From Candidatus Zixiibacteriota bacterium (GTDB taxonomy: Bacteria; Zixibacteria; MSB-5A5; GN15; FEB-12), in the NCBI GenBank assembly GCA_034003725.1, contig JAVEYB010000008.1, positions 1 to 64,000 on the forward strand: a stretch of DNA of 64,000 nt, written 5' to 3'. Shown piece after piece: positions 55,176 to 63,204 of this stretch. Each line of letters begins with the position of its first letter. Positions within the stretch are counted from its first letter, which is position 1. A model generated the notes under the pieces. That model had not been told where the DNA came from and did no database searches. It saw only the letters and a list, made by a program, of their open reading frames with translations. A program made the translations under genes and the position numbers.

Positions 55176-55621
55176 AAAGATTCCGCTATCGGATGGAGTC
55201 GCTCTTGAAGATCAAGCGGCACCGCGAGCGGGAGCGGCAGAAGGAACACGCCGAGGCGCTGCAGAAGGTGTTCGATCAGCAGGAGCAGCTTCGCCGGATC
55301 GACGATTCCCGCTCGACCATGTTGGACAGTCAGCGCGACCGGCAGGTGGGGAATCTGTCTTTGACGTATCTGCAGCTGTGCTCTCGATACCTCGTGAAGC
55401 TCAAACGCGACACGCTGGTCGGACGGGAGACGCTTCGGGCATACGAAGTCGAGGCGGAGAAACGGCGGCAGCGTCTCGTCAAGGCATCGCAGGAACGCCA
55501 GATATACGAGAAGCTCAAGGAGAGGCAGAAAGATCGGTTCTATAAGGAAGCCGATCGGCGTGAGAATAAAGAGAATGATGAGATAGCTTTGAACAGTTTT
55601 CGTCTCAACCAGCAGACCTGA
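55172..55621 (+). CDS. fliJ: Flagellar export protein FliJ
   Basis: 149 residues, almost wholly charged coiled coil (KRHRERERQKEHAEAL, EVEAEKRRQRLVKASQERQ), matching FliJ in size and position after fliI. It stimulates FliI and recycles export chaperones. Last gene before a strong terminator. Confidence 0.88.
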   Translation: MKRFRYRMESLLKIKRHRERERQKEHAEALQKVFDQQEQLRRIDDSRSTMLDSQRDRQVGNLSLTYLQLCSRYLVKLKRDTLVGRETLRAYEVEAEKRRQRLVKASQERQIYEKLKERQKDRFYKEADRRENKENDEIALNSFRLNQQT

Positions 55622-55647
55622 TATACACCCCTCTATCTCACCCAAAC

Positions 55648-55680
55648 GAAGAAGGCCTTCCGATCCGGGAGGCCTTCTTC
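55648..55680 (+). terminator. Bidirectional terminator between fliJ and the leftward exported gene
   Basis: 14-bp stem (GAAGAAGGCCTTCC with GGGAGGCCTTCTTC) around a 5-nt loop. The arm ends give A/T-rich flanks in both directions. Confidence 0.85.
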
Positions 55681-55711
55681 ATAGGTCATGCAGCGGTCAG
55701 CGCGACCGGCA

Positions 55712-56995
55712 TCATTTCATAAGGATCATCTTGCGGCTGGCGACGTTATCGTCGGTTTTCAGCCGGTACAGGTAGACGCCCGTAGACAACTCGTCACCCG
55801 ATGACGAGCGGCCGTCGAAGACAACGCGATGGAAGCCGGCGGGCATGGCCTGGTCAAGCAGCGTGCGAACGCGCTGGCCGAGGATGTTGAAGACGTCAAG
55901 CGAGACATGGCCGGCCCGGGGGAGGCTGAATTCGATGTACGTGCTCGGGTTGAACGGGTTCGGGTAGTTCTGCTCGAGCGAGAAATGCGCGGGCAGGACA
56001 CTCGGCGGTTCGTCGCCGACATCGGTTGGGACCTGAAGGGTTACCGTTCCATGATGATAGATCGGGATAATCTGTTCGCCTCCCGCGGAGGCCGTAAAGG
56101 TCAGCAGTGTCGGCTGTCCCTGTGCGGTGTCGATCCTGAGGCTGGTGTCAACGGCGGCGGAGTCCACGGTGAAAAACATCCGGCCGATCGGTCCGGCGCC
56201 GGGGGCCAGGGGAGTGCCTTCGGTCCAGCCGAGATCGAGGCGAAGTCGGTGCAGCGACGATACCGGCGTGAACAGCTTCTCGATCGCGGTGGCGCCCCGC
56301 GTGCCGGTGTAGACCATCGAGTCGATCTTGATATAGTCAGAGCCATAGTCGAGGGTAACAGTCAAGTCCAGCACGTTTCGTTCGTTGTAGAGATACAGGT
56401 CGGTGAAGAAAGTCTGTCCCGGCACCCCCGTGGCATCGTCGACCCACAACGAGTCGAGCGACGGGGGCGGGTCCTGTATTTCTATGTAACCGGGCACGAA
56501 CTGCGGGACGTAGACCGGGTCGTTGCCGCTTTTGAGAGTGTTTGAATACACGATGTTGGTAGGCGTCGTGACGGTGACGGTATCAAAGGTTACCAGCTGC
56601 GGCATGGTGGAAGGGCCGAAGGAGAAAAAGAGCTTTCCGATCAATCCGGACCCGGCGGGGAGTTCCACCGAGGGAGCCGCGCCAAACGTGAGGGTGGTGT
56701 CACTGAGCTTGCGGCGGGTGGGAAACGACGCCGATTGCAGACGTGTACCGACAAACGAAATCGAATCCAGTACCACGTCATCGGAGCTGTGGAGCAGCGT
56801 CACTTCGACGATTGAAACCGGTTGATCGTTGGTGAGGTAGACGGGAAGGATCACTCCTCCGCTGATCGTATAGGTGACGACCGAATCGACGCGGACGGTA
56901 TCGGCAACGCCGGGGTCGACTTGGGCCCGCGAGGTCATCGCGGCAAGAATGATCAGCGCGACAATCAGTATCAGAACACGCGAATGTCTGGCCAT
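55712..56995 (-). CDS. Exported protein with two cohesin-like domains and a type IX-style sorting tail
   Basis: 427 residues from MARHSRVL; the frame extends 23 residues further upstream, but SD-like TGGAAAAG precedes this ATG. Signal peptide ends near SRA. Two similar beta-sandwich segments (about 30-170 and 185-330), both with the (G)xIGxxFF pattern (GLIGKLFFSF; GPIGRMFFTV), resemble cohesin-like folds. The last 90 residues (HFSLEQNYPNPFNPST ... FNILGQRV ... STGVYLYRL) are the FCB-group C-terminal sorting domain. Probably surface-attached or secreted. It interrupts the flagellar genes on the opposite strand. Confidence 0.85.
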   Translation of the reverse strand: MARHSRVLILIVALIILAAMTSRAQVDPGVADTVRVDSVVTYTISGGVILPVYLTNDQPVSIVEVTLLHSSDDVVLDSISFVGTRLQSASFPTRRKLSDTTLTFGAAPSVELPAGSGLIGKLFFSFGPSTMPQLVTFDTVTVTTPTNIVYSNTLKSGNDPVYVPQFVPGYIEIQDPPPSLDSLWVDDATGVPGQTFFTDLYLYNERNVLDLTVTLDYGSDYIKIDSMVYTGTRGATAIEKLFTPVSSLHRLRLDLGWTEGTPLAPGAGPIGRMFFTVDSAAVDTSLRIDTAQGQPTLLTFTASAGGEQIIPIYHHGTVTLQVPTDVGDEPPSVLPAHFSLEQNYPNPFNPSTYIEFSLPRAGHVSLDVFNILGQRVRTLLDQAMPAGFHRVVFDGRSSSGDELSTGVYLYRLKTDDNVASRKMILMK

Positions 56996-57152
56996 AGACA
57001 CTTTTCCAGGGCTTATGATGGTACTGTTTTCCCTCATGATCAGCAAACAGCGTGCAGAACACATGGAGACGGCATGAGAGGATCCAGTTCGGCGCCGCGG
57101 CAGTTGGCGCGCGGCTGTAACTTCTTCTGTCCGAACGGATCAGCTTTTCAAC

Positions 57153-57181
57153 AATATAATGCAGCCATCCCCGGACGCCAA
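57153..57181 (-). promoter_or_regulatory. Promoter of the type IX-sorted protein
   Basis: Read leftward: TTGGCG, 17 bp, TATATT. The 337-bp gap 56996-57332 around it shows no other recognisable feature. Confidence 0.5.
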
Positions 57182-57332
57182 CGTCTTTTTGGCTGAGTCG
57201 CGGTAACTGCGCAAGCCGGTGCAGCCGGAGAGGACGGCGGGGAGCACAGGGGCGCCTCATCACTCTCGGGTTTTGGTGACGAACACTCCGGAATTCATTC
57301 ACTTTGCGGCGGAATCTGCCGATGAATGCAAC

Positions 57333-57545
57333 ATGAACCAGGTCAAAGACTCGCAGAAAATCAGCCGATGTGCCTACATCCGTGCCTGTTACCTCGCGGA
57401 GGAGTTGCGTTGTTTCGGATACCGGACAGACTGTGTCCTGTACCAGAAATCAAATGGTGAGTATCTCAGTGAGGATCGTTTCCACGAGGCGATGGACAAG
57501 CTGATCGACAAGACAAAAGCGAAGTACGAGAACCTGCCCGAGTAA
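57333..57545 (+). CDS. Small four-cysteine protein, unknown
   Basis: 70 residues from MNQVKDSQK. Four Cys at 13, 19, 27 and 34 (C-X5-C-X7-C-X6-C), then LYQKSNGEYLSEDRFHEAM and a Lys-rich helix. No signal peptide, so probably cytoplasmic; the cysteines could bind a metal or cluster. No strong ribosome site. It lies just upstream of the sigma-54 promoter of flgF but is not clearly part of the flagellar operon. Family not recognised. Confidence 0.6.
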   Translation: MNQVKDSQKISRCAYIRACYLAEELRCFGYRTDCVLYQKSNGEYLSEDRFHEAMDKLIDKTKAKYENLPE

Positions 57546-57681
57546 TATTCTTCAGCCGGAAACTTTTTCTCTTTTCCCCGGAAACCAATTCCGTTGCCGC
57601 GACTGGACCGGCCCGACGCCACGTCTGGCGTACCGCTGTAACCAGCACGATCACAATCAGTTGCGAGAACGCAGGGGCGCT

Positions 57682-57697
57682 TGGCACAGGTGGTGCT
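57682..57697 (+). promoter_or_regulatory. Sigma-54 promoter of the flgF-flgK operon
   Basis: TGGCACA-GGTG-GTGCT, with GG at 57683-57684 and GC at 57695-57696 (10 bp apart). Two differences from TGGCACG-N4-TTGC. It lies about 23 nt before the flgF ATG. Confidence 0.7.
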
Positions 57698-57719
57698 TTC
57701 GCGTCGGGAGGAGGATACT

Positions 57720-58457
57720 ATGCTTAAAGGTATTCGTACATCCGCGTCGGGCATGATTCCCCGGGCCAGAAAGCAGGAGATGATTGCCAACAATATCGCC
57801 AACGCGGCGACACCCGGTTTCAAGAAAGACCGGTTGTTCACCAAGGAGCTCAGTCGGGCTCAGGTGAAGCAGGCCCGAAAGGTTTCGAAATCCGACTGGG
57901 AGAAGCCGATGGTGAACAGGACCTACACGGACTTCCAGGCGGGCAGCTTCAACCACACGGGTAATCCGCTCGATCTGGCGATCGACGGCGACGGGTTCTT
58001 CCAGTTGCAGGATACCGAGGGGAACGTATACCTGACGCGCTCCGGCAATTTTTCCATCGACAATGAAGGTTACGTCACATTTCCCGGCGGCTATCGGCTG
58101 ATCGGGGAGGGTGGGCCGGTGCAACTCGGCCAGGGTCAGGTGACGGTGGGAGCCGACGGCGAAATCGATGTCGACGGACTGGCGACTGATAGAATCCGGG
58201 CGGTTGACGTCGCGGATCATTCAGTCCTGGAGAAGCTGGGCAGTTCGCTGTACGGAGTTCCCGAGGGCGAGGAGTTGCTGCCGGCGTTGCGGGGGGAGAT
58301 CCAGCAGGGGTATCTGGAGGCGGCCAACGTCGATGTCGTCCACGAGATGGTGGACATGATCATCACGTTCCGGGAGTACGAGGCCAACGCCAAGTCGCTG
58401 CAGACGCAGGACGAGTCGCTGGACCATTTGTTCCGACGGGTCGCCGGAAACGAATAG
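57720..58457 (+). CDS. flgF: Flagellar rod protein FlgF
   Basis: 245 residues, ATG behind GGGAGGAGG. N-terminal [20 protein letters not shown] and [17 protein letters not shown]-terminal [19 protein letters not shown]. FlgF and FlgG are paralogues; the first of such a pair is conventionally FlgF, and at 245 residues it is shorter than the neighbouring FlgG. Confidence 0.88.
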   Translation: MLKGIRTSASGMIPRARKQEMIANNIANAATPGFKKDRLFTKELSRAQVKQARKVSKSDWEKPMVNRTYTDFQAGSFNHTGNPLDLAIDGDGFFQLQDTEGNVYLTRSGNFSIDNEGYVTFPGGYRLIGEGGPVQLGQGQVTVGADGEIDVDGLATDRIRAVDVADHSVLEKLGSSLYGVPEGEELLPALRGEIQQGYLEAANVDVVHEMVDMIITFREYEANAKSLQTQDESLDHLFRRVAGNE

Positions 58458-58488
58458 CAGACATGTTCGCGAACATAGGAGTGACGCG

Positions 58489-59277
58489 ATGATAAAAGCA
58501 CTTCGCACAGCCGCGACCGGTATGGCGGCGCAGCAGATGAACGTTGACAACATCGCCAACAATCTGGCCAACGTCAACACCACCGGATTCAAGAAGACGA
58601 ATCTCGAGTTTCAGGACGTTTTGTATCAGAACTACCGGCGCGCCGGCGCGGCGTCGGCGGTCGGATCGCGCGTGCCCACGGGGCTGGCGATCGGCTACGG
58701 CACGCGACCCGCAGCGACCGTTCGGCAGTTCACCACCGGCGACATGCAGCAGTCGGGCAACCCGCTCGACGTGGCGATCCGAGGCGACGGGTTTTTCCAG
58801 ATAACGCAGCTCGACGGCACGATCGCCTACACGCGCGACGGTGCGTTCAAACTCACCGCAGACGGGCAGCTGGTTACCTCGGACGGGTATTTCCTCGAGC
58901 CGGAGATAACGGTACCGGAAGACGCGACATCGATTTCGATCGGCGCCGACGGTACGGTGGAGGTGCTGCAGTTCGGACAGACCCAGCCGGTGCAGATCGG
59001 GCAGATCGAGCTGGCGCGTTTTGTCAACCCGGCCGGTCTGGCGGCCATCGGCCGCAATCTCATGGTACAGACGGTGGCATCGGGGGACCCGATCACCGAC
59101 GTGCCCGGTCAGCAGGGGCTCGGGACGCTGGATCAGGGCTATCTCGAAGGGTCCAACGTCAGCGTGGTCGATGAGATGGTGAACATGATCGTGGCGCAGC
59201 GGGCGTACGAGCTCAATTCCAAGGCCATTCAAACATCTGACGACATGGCACAGATAGCCAACCAATTGAAGAGATAA
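58489..59277 (+). CDS. flgG: Flagellar distal rod protein FlgG
   Basis: 262 residues, the normal FlgG length. [20 protein letters not shown] is the classic FlgG start; [24 protein letters not shown] and the C-terminal [37 protein letters not shown] are diagnostic. Forms the drive shaft crossing the P and L rings. Confidence 0.96.
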   Translation: MIKALRTAATGMAAQQMNVDNIANNLANVNTTGFKKTNLEFQDVLYQNYRRAGAASAVGSRVPTGLAIGYGTRPAATVRQFTTGDMQQSGNPLDVAIRGDGFFQITQLDGTIAYTRDGAFKLTADGQLVTSDGYFLEPEITVPEDATSISIGADGTVEVLQFGQTQPVQIGQIELARFVNPAGLAAIGRNLMVQTVASGDPITDVPGQQGLGTLDQGYLEGSNVSVVDEMVNMIVAQRAYELNSKAIQTSDDMAQIANQLKR

Positions 59278-59283
59278 CGAGTC

Positions 59284-59970
59284 ATGGAACGACTTAAGAA
59301 GATTCTGTTCTGGCTGCTCATCCTGAGTGCGACCTACGGCACAACCGCGGCAGGTCCCAAGGAAGACGTGGTCGAGTGGGTGATCGACAGTTACCAACTC
59401 GATCCGCAGTGGTACGAGGTGGAGGTGCTGGAAGGGCGGCTCGACTATATCGAGCGCGACTACTCCATTGCAGTCGACAAGCCGCTGACGCAGAAAGAGC
59501 CGATCGGACTGTTTTCGGTGCTCGCGACGGTGACGTATCAGAACGGCACGACGGAGACGGTCCAGGTACGGCTTCGCATTCGAAAGTTTGCCGACGTGGT
59601 GGTCGCCGACGACCGCATGAGCCGGTTCGACGTGCTGAGTCCGGAGAGACTGCGAGTCGAGCGAACTGACATCACGACCCTTCGCGAACAGCCACTCACG
59701 TCGACGGAAAGCGTCGCCGGTCTGCGAGCCGCGCGGAATATTCGTCGCGGCGACATCCTGACGACCGGGTCGGTGGAACCGATTCCGGACATAGAGGCGG
59801 GCCGTGACGTGACGATCGTGTATCAGGACGGACCCTGTACGATCACCGCGATGGGAAAAGCGCTGGAGCGCGGCTGCCGGGGAGAGACGGTGCGAGTTCG
59901 CAACGTGTCGTCCGGCAAGGTGATCACCGCCGAGATAATCGATAACAGTTCCGTTACCGTGACACCCTAA
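59284..59970 (+). CDS. flgA: P-ring assembly chaperone FlgA
   Basis: 228 residues with an N-terminal signal peptide (ILFWLLILSATYGTTAAG) and a C-terminal SAF domain (LRAARNIRRGDILTTGSVEP, GETVRVRNVSSGKVITAEII). It assists FlgI assembly in the periplasm. Placed between flgG and flgH, consistent with ring assembly. Confidence 0.9.
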   Translation: MERLKKILFWLLILSATYGTTAAGPKEDVVEWVIDSYQLDPQWYEVEVLEGRLDYIERDYSIAVDKPLTQKEPIGLFSVLATVTYQNGTTETVQVRLRIRKFADVVVADDRMSRFDVLSPERLRVERTDITTLREQPLTSTESVAGLRAARNIRRGDILTTGSVEPIPDIEAGRDVTIVYQDGPCTITAMGKALERGCRGETVRVRNVSSGKVITAEIIDNSSVTVTP

Positions 59971-59995
59971 ACGAATAGGATTCGAGGGTAGACTC

Positions 59996-60586
59996 ATGAG
60001 CGTTAGAAAGATACTGATATTCGTCGCGATATTGCTGCTGCTGCCGTTCGCCCTGCGCGTGCAGGGACAGGATTTCGGTCGCGGCCAGTCATTGTTCTCC
60101 GATATCAAGGCTCACAATGTCGGTGATATCGTCACCATCCTGATCGAAGAGCAGAACCGCGCATCATCGCAGGTAGAATCCAAGACAGAGAAGTCGAGCG
60201 ACGTAAACACGTCGGGCGGACCGGGTGTAGGACCGATTCTGGGTCGTATCCCGCTGTTCGGTGTGAGCGCGAGCGACGACGCCAAATTTGACGGCAAAGG
60301 TGAAAATCTGAGGCAGGGAACGATCCAGGCCAAAATTACCTGCACCGTCATCGACAAAAAACCGAACGGCGACCTGGTAATAGAAGGGACACGGGTGCTG
60401 GGGATTTCCGGCGACCGCGAGACCATCACGATTACCGGAGTGGTCCGGGAGCGCGACGTAACGTCGGAGAATACCGTCCTGTCGCACCTGATCGCAGACG
60501 CCGAGATTCATTATACCGGTAAGGGCAACGCCAGCACGGCGGCTCGTCCCGGATTTTTCACCCGCCTGTTCAACTGGCTGTTTTAG
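59996..60586 (+). CDS. flgH: Flagellar L-ring protein FlgH
   Basis: 196 residues. GQSLFSDIKAHNVGDIVTILIEE, KITCTVIDKKPNGDLVIEGTR and the C-terminal FFTRLFNWLF are FlgH features. The N-terminus is a signal peptide (ILIFVAILLLLPFALRVQGQ), but unlike enteric FlgH there is no lipobox cysteine, so it should be cleaved by signal peptidase I and not lipidated. It implies an outer membrane. Confidence 0.93.
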   Translation: MSVRKILIFVAILLLLPFALRVQGQDFGRGQSLFSDIKAHNVGDIVTILIEEQNRASSQVESKTEKSSDVNTSGGPGVGPILGRIPLFGVSASDDAKFDGKGENLRQGTIQAKITCTVIDKKPNGDLVIEGTRVLGISGDRETITITGVVRERDVTSENTVLSHLIADAEIHYTGKGNASTAARPGFFTRLFNWLF

Positions 60587-60595
60587 GAGGCTCGC

Positions 60596-61732
60596 ATGTT
60601 TGCCGCACTCTACAGCCGGCTGGTGATTCCGATCGGAATTCCGCTTGTAATCGCAATCGTCCTGTTGCTGGCGCCCTCGGTGGACGGATCCAAAGTCCGC
60701 ATCAAGGACATCTGCACGTTTCAGGACAACCAGGAGGCCGACCTGATCGGCTACGGTCTGGTGATCGGACTCGATGGAACCGGGGACGGGAACGGGACCC
60801 AGTTCACGACACAGTCGCTGGTCAACATGATGGAGCGGATGGGTCTGACGGTCGACCGGAACAAGGTCAAAGTCAAAAACATCGCCGCCGTCATGGTTAC
60901 CGCCCGTCTCAGCAGTCAGTACACGACCGGCTCATATGTCGACGTAACGGTGTCGTCGCTCGGCGACGCCTCGTCGCTGCAGGGCGGTACGCTGCTTTTG
61001 ACGCAATTGTCCGACCCGGGCGGGACGGTACGAGCAACGGCGCAGGGGCCGGTGTCGATCGGCGGTTTCAACGTGCAGGTCGACGACGGCAACAAGATCG
61101 TGAACAACTACACGCTGGTGGGGCGGGTACCCAACGGGGGTCGTATCGTAAATCCGATCACGGCGACTCCGGGCAGCGAAAAAGAGCTTCACCTGTCGCT
61201 TCATTATCCGGATGCGACGACATCGCACCGGGTGGCCGAACGCATTAACATCAAGTACGGGCTGGTGGCGTATCCGGTGGACGGCGGGACGATTCGTGTT
61301 GTCGTGCCCGATACGCTGACGTATCCGACGCTTCGGATGCGCTTCATCTCCGACATAGGTCATCTGGAGGTGGTGCCGGACCAGGCCGCGAAGGTGGTAA
61401 TCAACGAGAAGACCGGCACGATCGTGGCCGGGCAATTCGTGAAAATAGAGCCGGTGGCGATCGCGCACGGGACGATCACGGTGAGCATCCAGTCACGGCC
61501 GATCATATCGCAGCCATCGCCGTTCAGCGACGGTGAGACGGTGGTGACGTCGGAGCCGAGTATCTCGGTTCAGCAGGATGTTGCGCGGGTGGTGCAGCTC
61601 GACGCGGCCGTCTACCTGTCCGATGTCGCCAACGCCCTGAACAGAATCGGCGCGACGCCACGTGATATTGTCGCGATTTTCCAGGCGCTCAAGCAGGCCG
61701 GTGCATTACAGGCCGACCTCGTCATCATGTGA
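60596..61732 (+). CDS. flgI: Flagellar P-ring protein FlgI
   Basis: 378 residues with a signal peptide. LIGYGLVIGLDGTGDGN, KNIAAVMVTARL and the C-terminal LNRIGATPRDIVAIFQALKQAGALQADLVIM are diagnostic. Forms the periplasmic bushing around the rod. AGGAGG precedes the ATG; its stop overlaps the flgJ start. Confidence 0.96.
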   Translation: MFAALYSRLVIPIGIPLVIAIVLLLAPSVDGSKVRIKDICTFQDNQEADLIGYGLVIGLDGTGDGNGTQFTTQSLVNMMERMGLTVDRNKVKVKNIAAVMVTARLSSQYTTGSYVDVTVSSLGDASSLQGGTLLLTQLSDPGGTVRATAQGPVSIGGFNVQVDDGNKIVNNYTLVGRVPNGGRIVNPITATPGSEKELHLSLHYPDATTSHRVAERINIKYGLVAYPVDGGTIRVVVPDTLTYPTLRMRFISDIGHLEVVPDQAAKVVINEKTGTIVAGQFVKIEPVAIAHGTITVSIQSRPIISQPSPFSDGETVVTSEPSISVQQDVARVVQLDAAVYLSDVANALNRIGATPRDIVAIFQALKQAGALQADLVIM

Positions 61733-62652
61733 TGAAAGCTCCAGCGATAACAGCCCCGCCGGTCCAGACCGACCTGGAGCGACTCCGCGGCCAGACGGGT
61801 CAGACGGCCGAGCAGGAAAAGGCGCGTTTGAAAAAGGCGACGCGCGAGTTCGAGGCCTTTTTCATGTACGAGCTGCTGAAGACGATGCGCAAGACGATCC
61901 CCGACGGCACGATGACGGAGGGGGCGCCGCTGACCGGTTCGATGGGCAAGGAGACATTCACGCAGATGTTCGATATGGAGATCGGTCGGCGGATCGCCAC
62001 GGGCGGGGCGGGATCGATTTCGGATATGCTGTACCGATCGCTGGAGGACGCGATAGAGGCGCGGTTCCGCGCCGCCGACACGGCAGCGCGAGGCGGGCCT
62101 ATTCCTCTCGAGCGGGAGACGGCGGTGCCGATCAAGCCCGAGCCGGTCCCGATCGCGAAGCCGGTCCGGCAGCCGATCGAGCTTCCATCCAAAAAGGAAC
62201 CGATGCCGGTGGAGTCACCGGCGAAGCAATCGTCTACGGATGTCATCAGGAGTCGATTCGGGGATCTGATCGACCGGGCGGCTGAGGAGCACAATCTGGA
62301 CTCGGCGCTGATCGCATCGGTGATCCGAGTCGAATCGGAGGGTGATCCGGCGGCGGTGTCGCCTGCCGGCGCCAAGGGGCTCATGCAGTTGATGGACGGC
62401 ACGGCGGCGGAGCTGGGGGTAGTGGATAGTCTCGATCCGGCGCAGAATATAGAGGGTGGGAGCCGCTATCTGGCGGCCATGCTCAAGCGGTTCGGCGACG
62501 TTCGGCTGGCGCTGGCCGCCTACAATGCCGGCCCCGGGGCGGTGGAGAGATTCGACGGAGTGCCCCCGTTCAGGGAGACTCGCGAGTACGTCGAGAAAGT
62601 CACACGGCTGCTGGATCAAACCCGGTCGACAGACCGAAGCACGGCCCGGTAA
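61732..62652 (+). CDS. flgJ: FlgJ-type rod-binding protein fused to lytic transglycosylase
   Basis: 306 residues. The N-terminal Rod-binding domain (about 28-105: ATREFEAFFMYELLKTMRKT) is joined by a Pro/Lys/Glu-rich linker to a C-terminal SLT lysozyme-like domain with catalytic Glu201 in VIRVESEGDPAAVSPAGAKG, then GLMQLM and LAAYNAGPGAV. Enteric FlgJ carries a glucosaminidase domain instead. It opens peptidoglycan for the growing rod. An in-frame GTG lies three bases upstream. Confidence 0.92.
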   Translation: MKAPAITAPPVQTDLERLRGQTGQTAEQEKARLKKATREFEAFFMYELLKTMRKTIPDGTMTEGAPLTGSMGKETFTQMFDMEIGRRIATGGAGSISDMLYRSLEDAIEARFRAADTAARGGPIPLERETAVPIKPEPVPIAKPVRQPIELPSKKEPMPVESPAKQSSTDVIRSRFGDLIDRAAEEHNLDSALIASVIRVESEGDPAAVSPAGAKGLMQLMDGTAAELGVVDSLDPAQNIEGGSRYLAAMLKRFGDVRLALAAYNAGPGAVERFDGVPPFRETREYVEKVTRLLDQTRSTDRSTAR

Positions 62653-62718
62653 CCGGTTAAGAGGTTGGGGTGATCTGTCGATACAGATGATGGACAAAAA
62701 CATAGAGACACATGGGAT

Positions 62719-63204
62719 ATGGTTGACCGTCTGATCACAGTCATCAGCAAGGAAGCTGCGGTTTTTGACACGTACCTGACGCTTCTCGAGCAGCAAAAAG
62801 ACGCGCTGGTCTCCAATGACCTCGAGCGTTTGAACGCGATAACGGCGCGGCAGCGTGAAGTGATCGTACAAACGCGGCTGCTCGGCGCCGAGCGCGAGAA
62901 GCTGATCGAGGATATCCGGTCGTCGCGCGCAATCGACGGCGATTTGACGTTATCGCGTCTGCTGGATCTGGTCGACGCCGCGCAGGCGTCCCAGTTGACG
63001 CGGCTTCAGGAGCTCATCCTTTCTCTCAACGAGCAGATCAACGACGTGCGTAACACTAATGCGTTATTGCTGAACAAGTCGCGGGAGTCGATCGCCAGCC
63101 TGATGAACCTGCTGGCGCGCATCCAGCATCCCGAGAACACATACAGCCGCGCCGGGACCGGGCGGCAGAGCGACGCCGCGATGGCGGTCGACAGGAGGGC
63201 ATGA
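62719..63204 (+). CDS. flgN: Flagellar export chaperone FlgN
   Basis: 161 residues, mainly helical: VDRLITVISKEAAVFDTYLTLLEQQKDALVSNDLERL and later LNEQINDVRNTNALLL. FlgN escorts the hook-filament junction proteins FlgK and FlgL. It directly precedes flgK. No flgM gene is visible between flgJ and flgN. Sequence conservation is low in this family, so position carries much of the evidence. Confidence 0.82.
   Translation: MVDRLITVISKEAAVFDTYLTLLEQQKDALVSNDLERLNAITARQREVIVQTRLLGAEREKLIEDIRSSRAIDGDLTLSRLLDLVDAAQASQLTRLQELILSLNEQINDVRNTNALLLNKSRESIASLMNLLARIQHPENTYSRAGTGRQSDAAMAVDRRA

Noticed and set aside
62653-62718. Hidden flgM gene before flgN
   Set aside because: Only 66 bases lie between flgJ and flgN, too short for FlgM, and no open frame fits.
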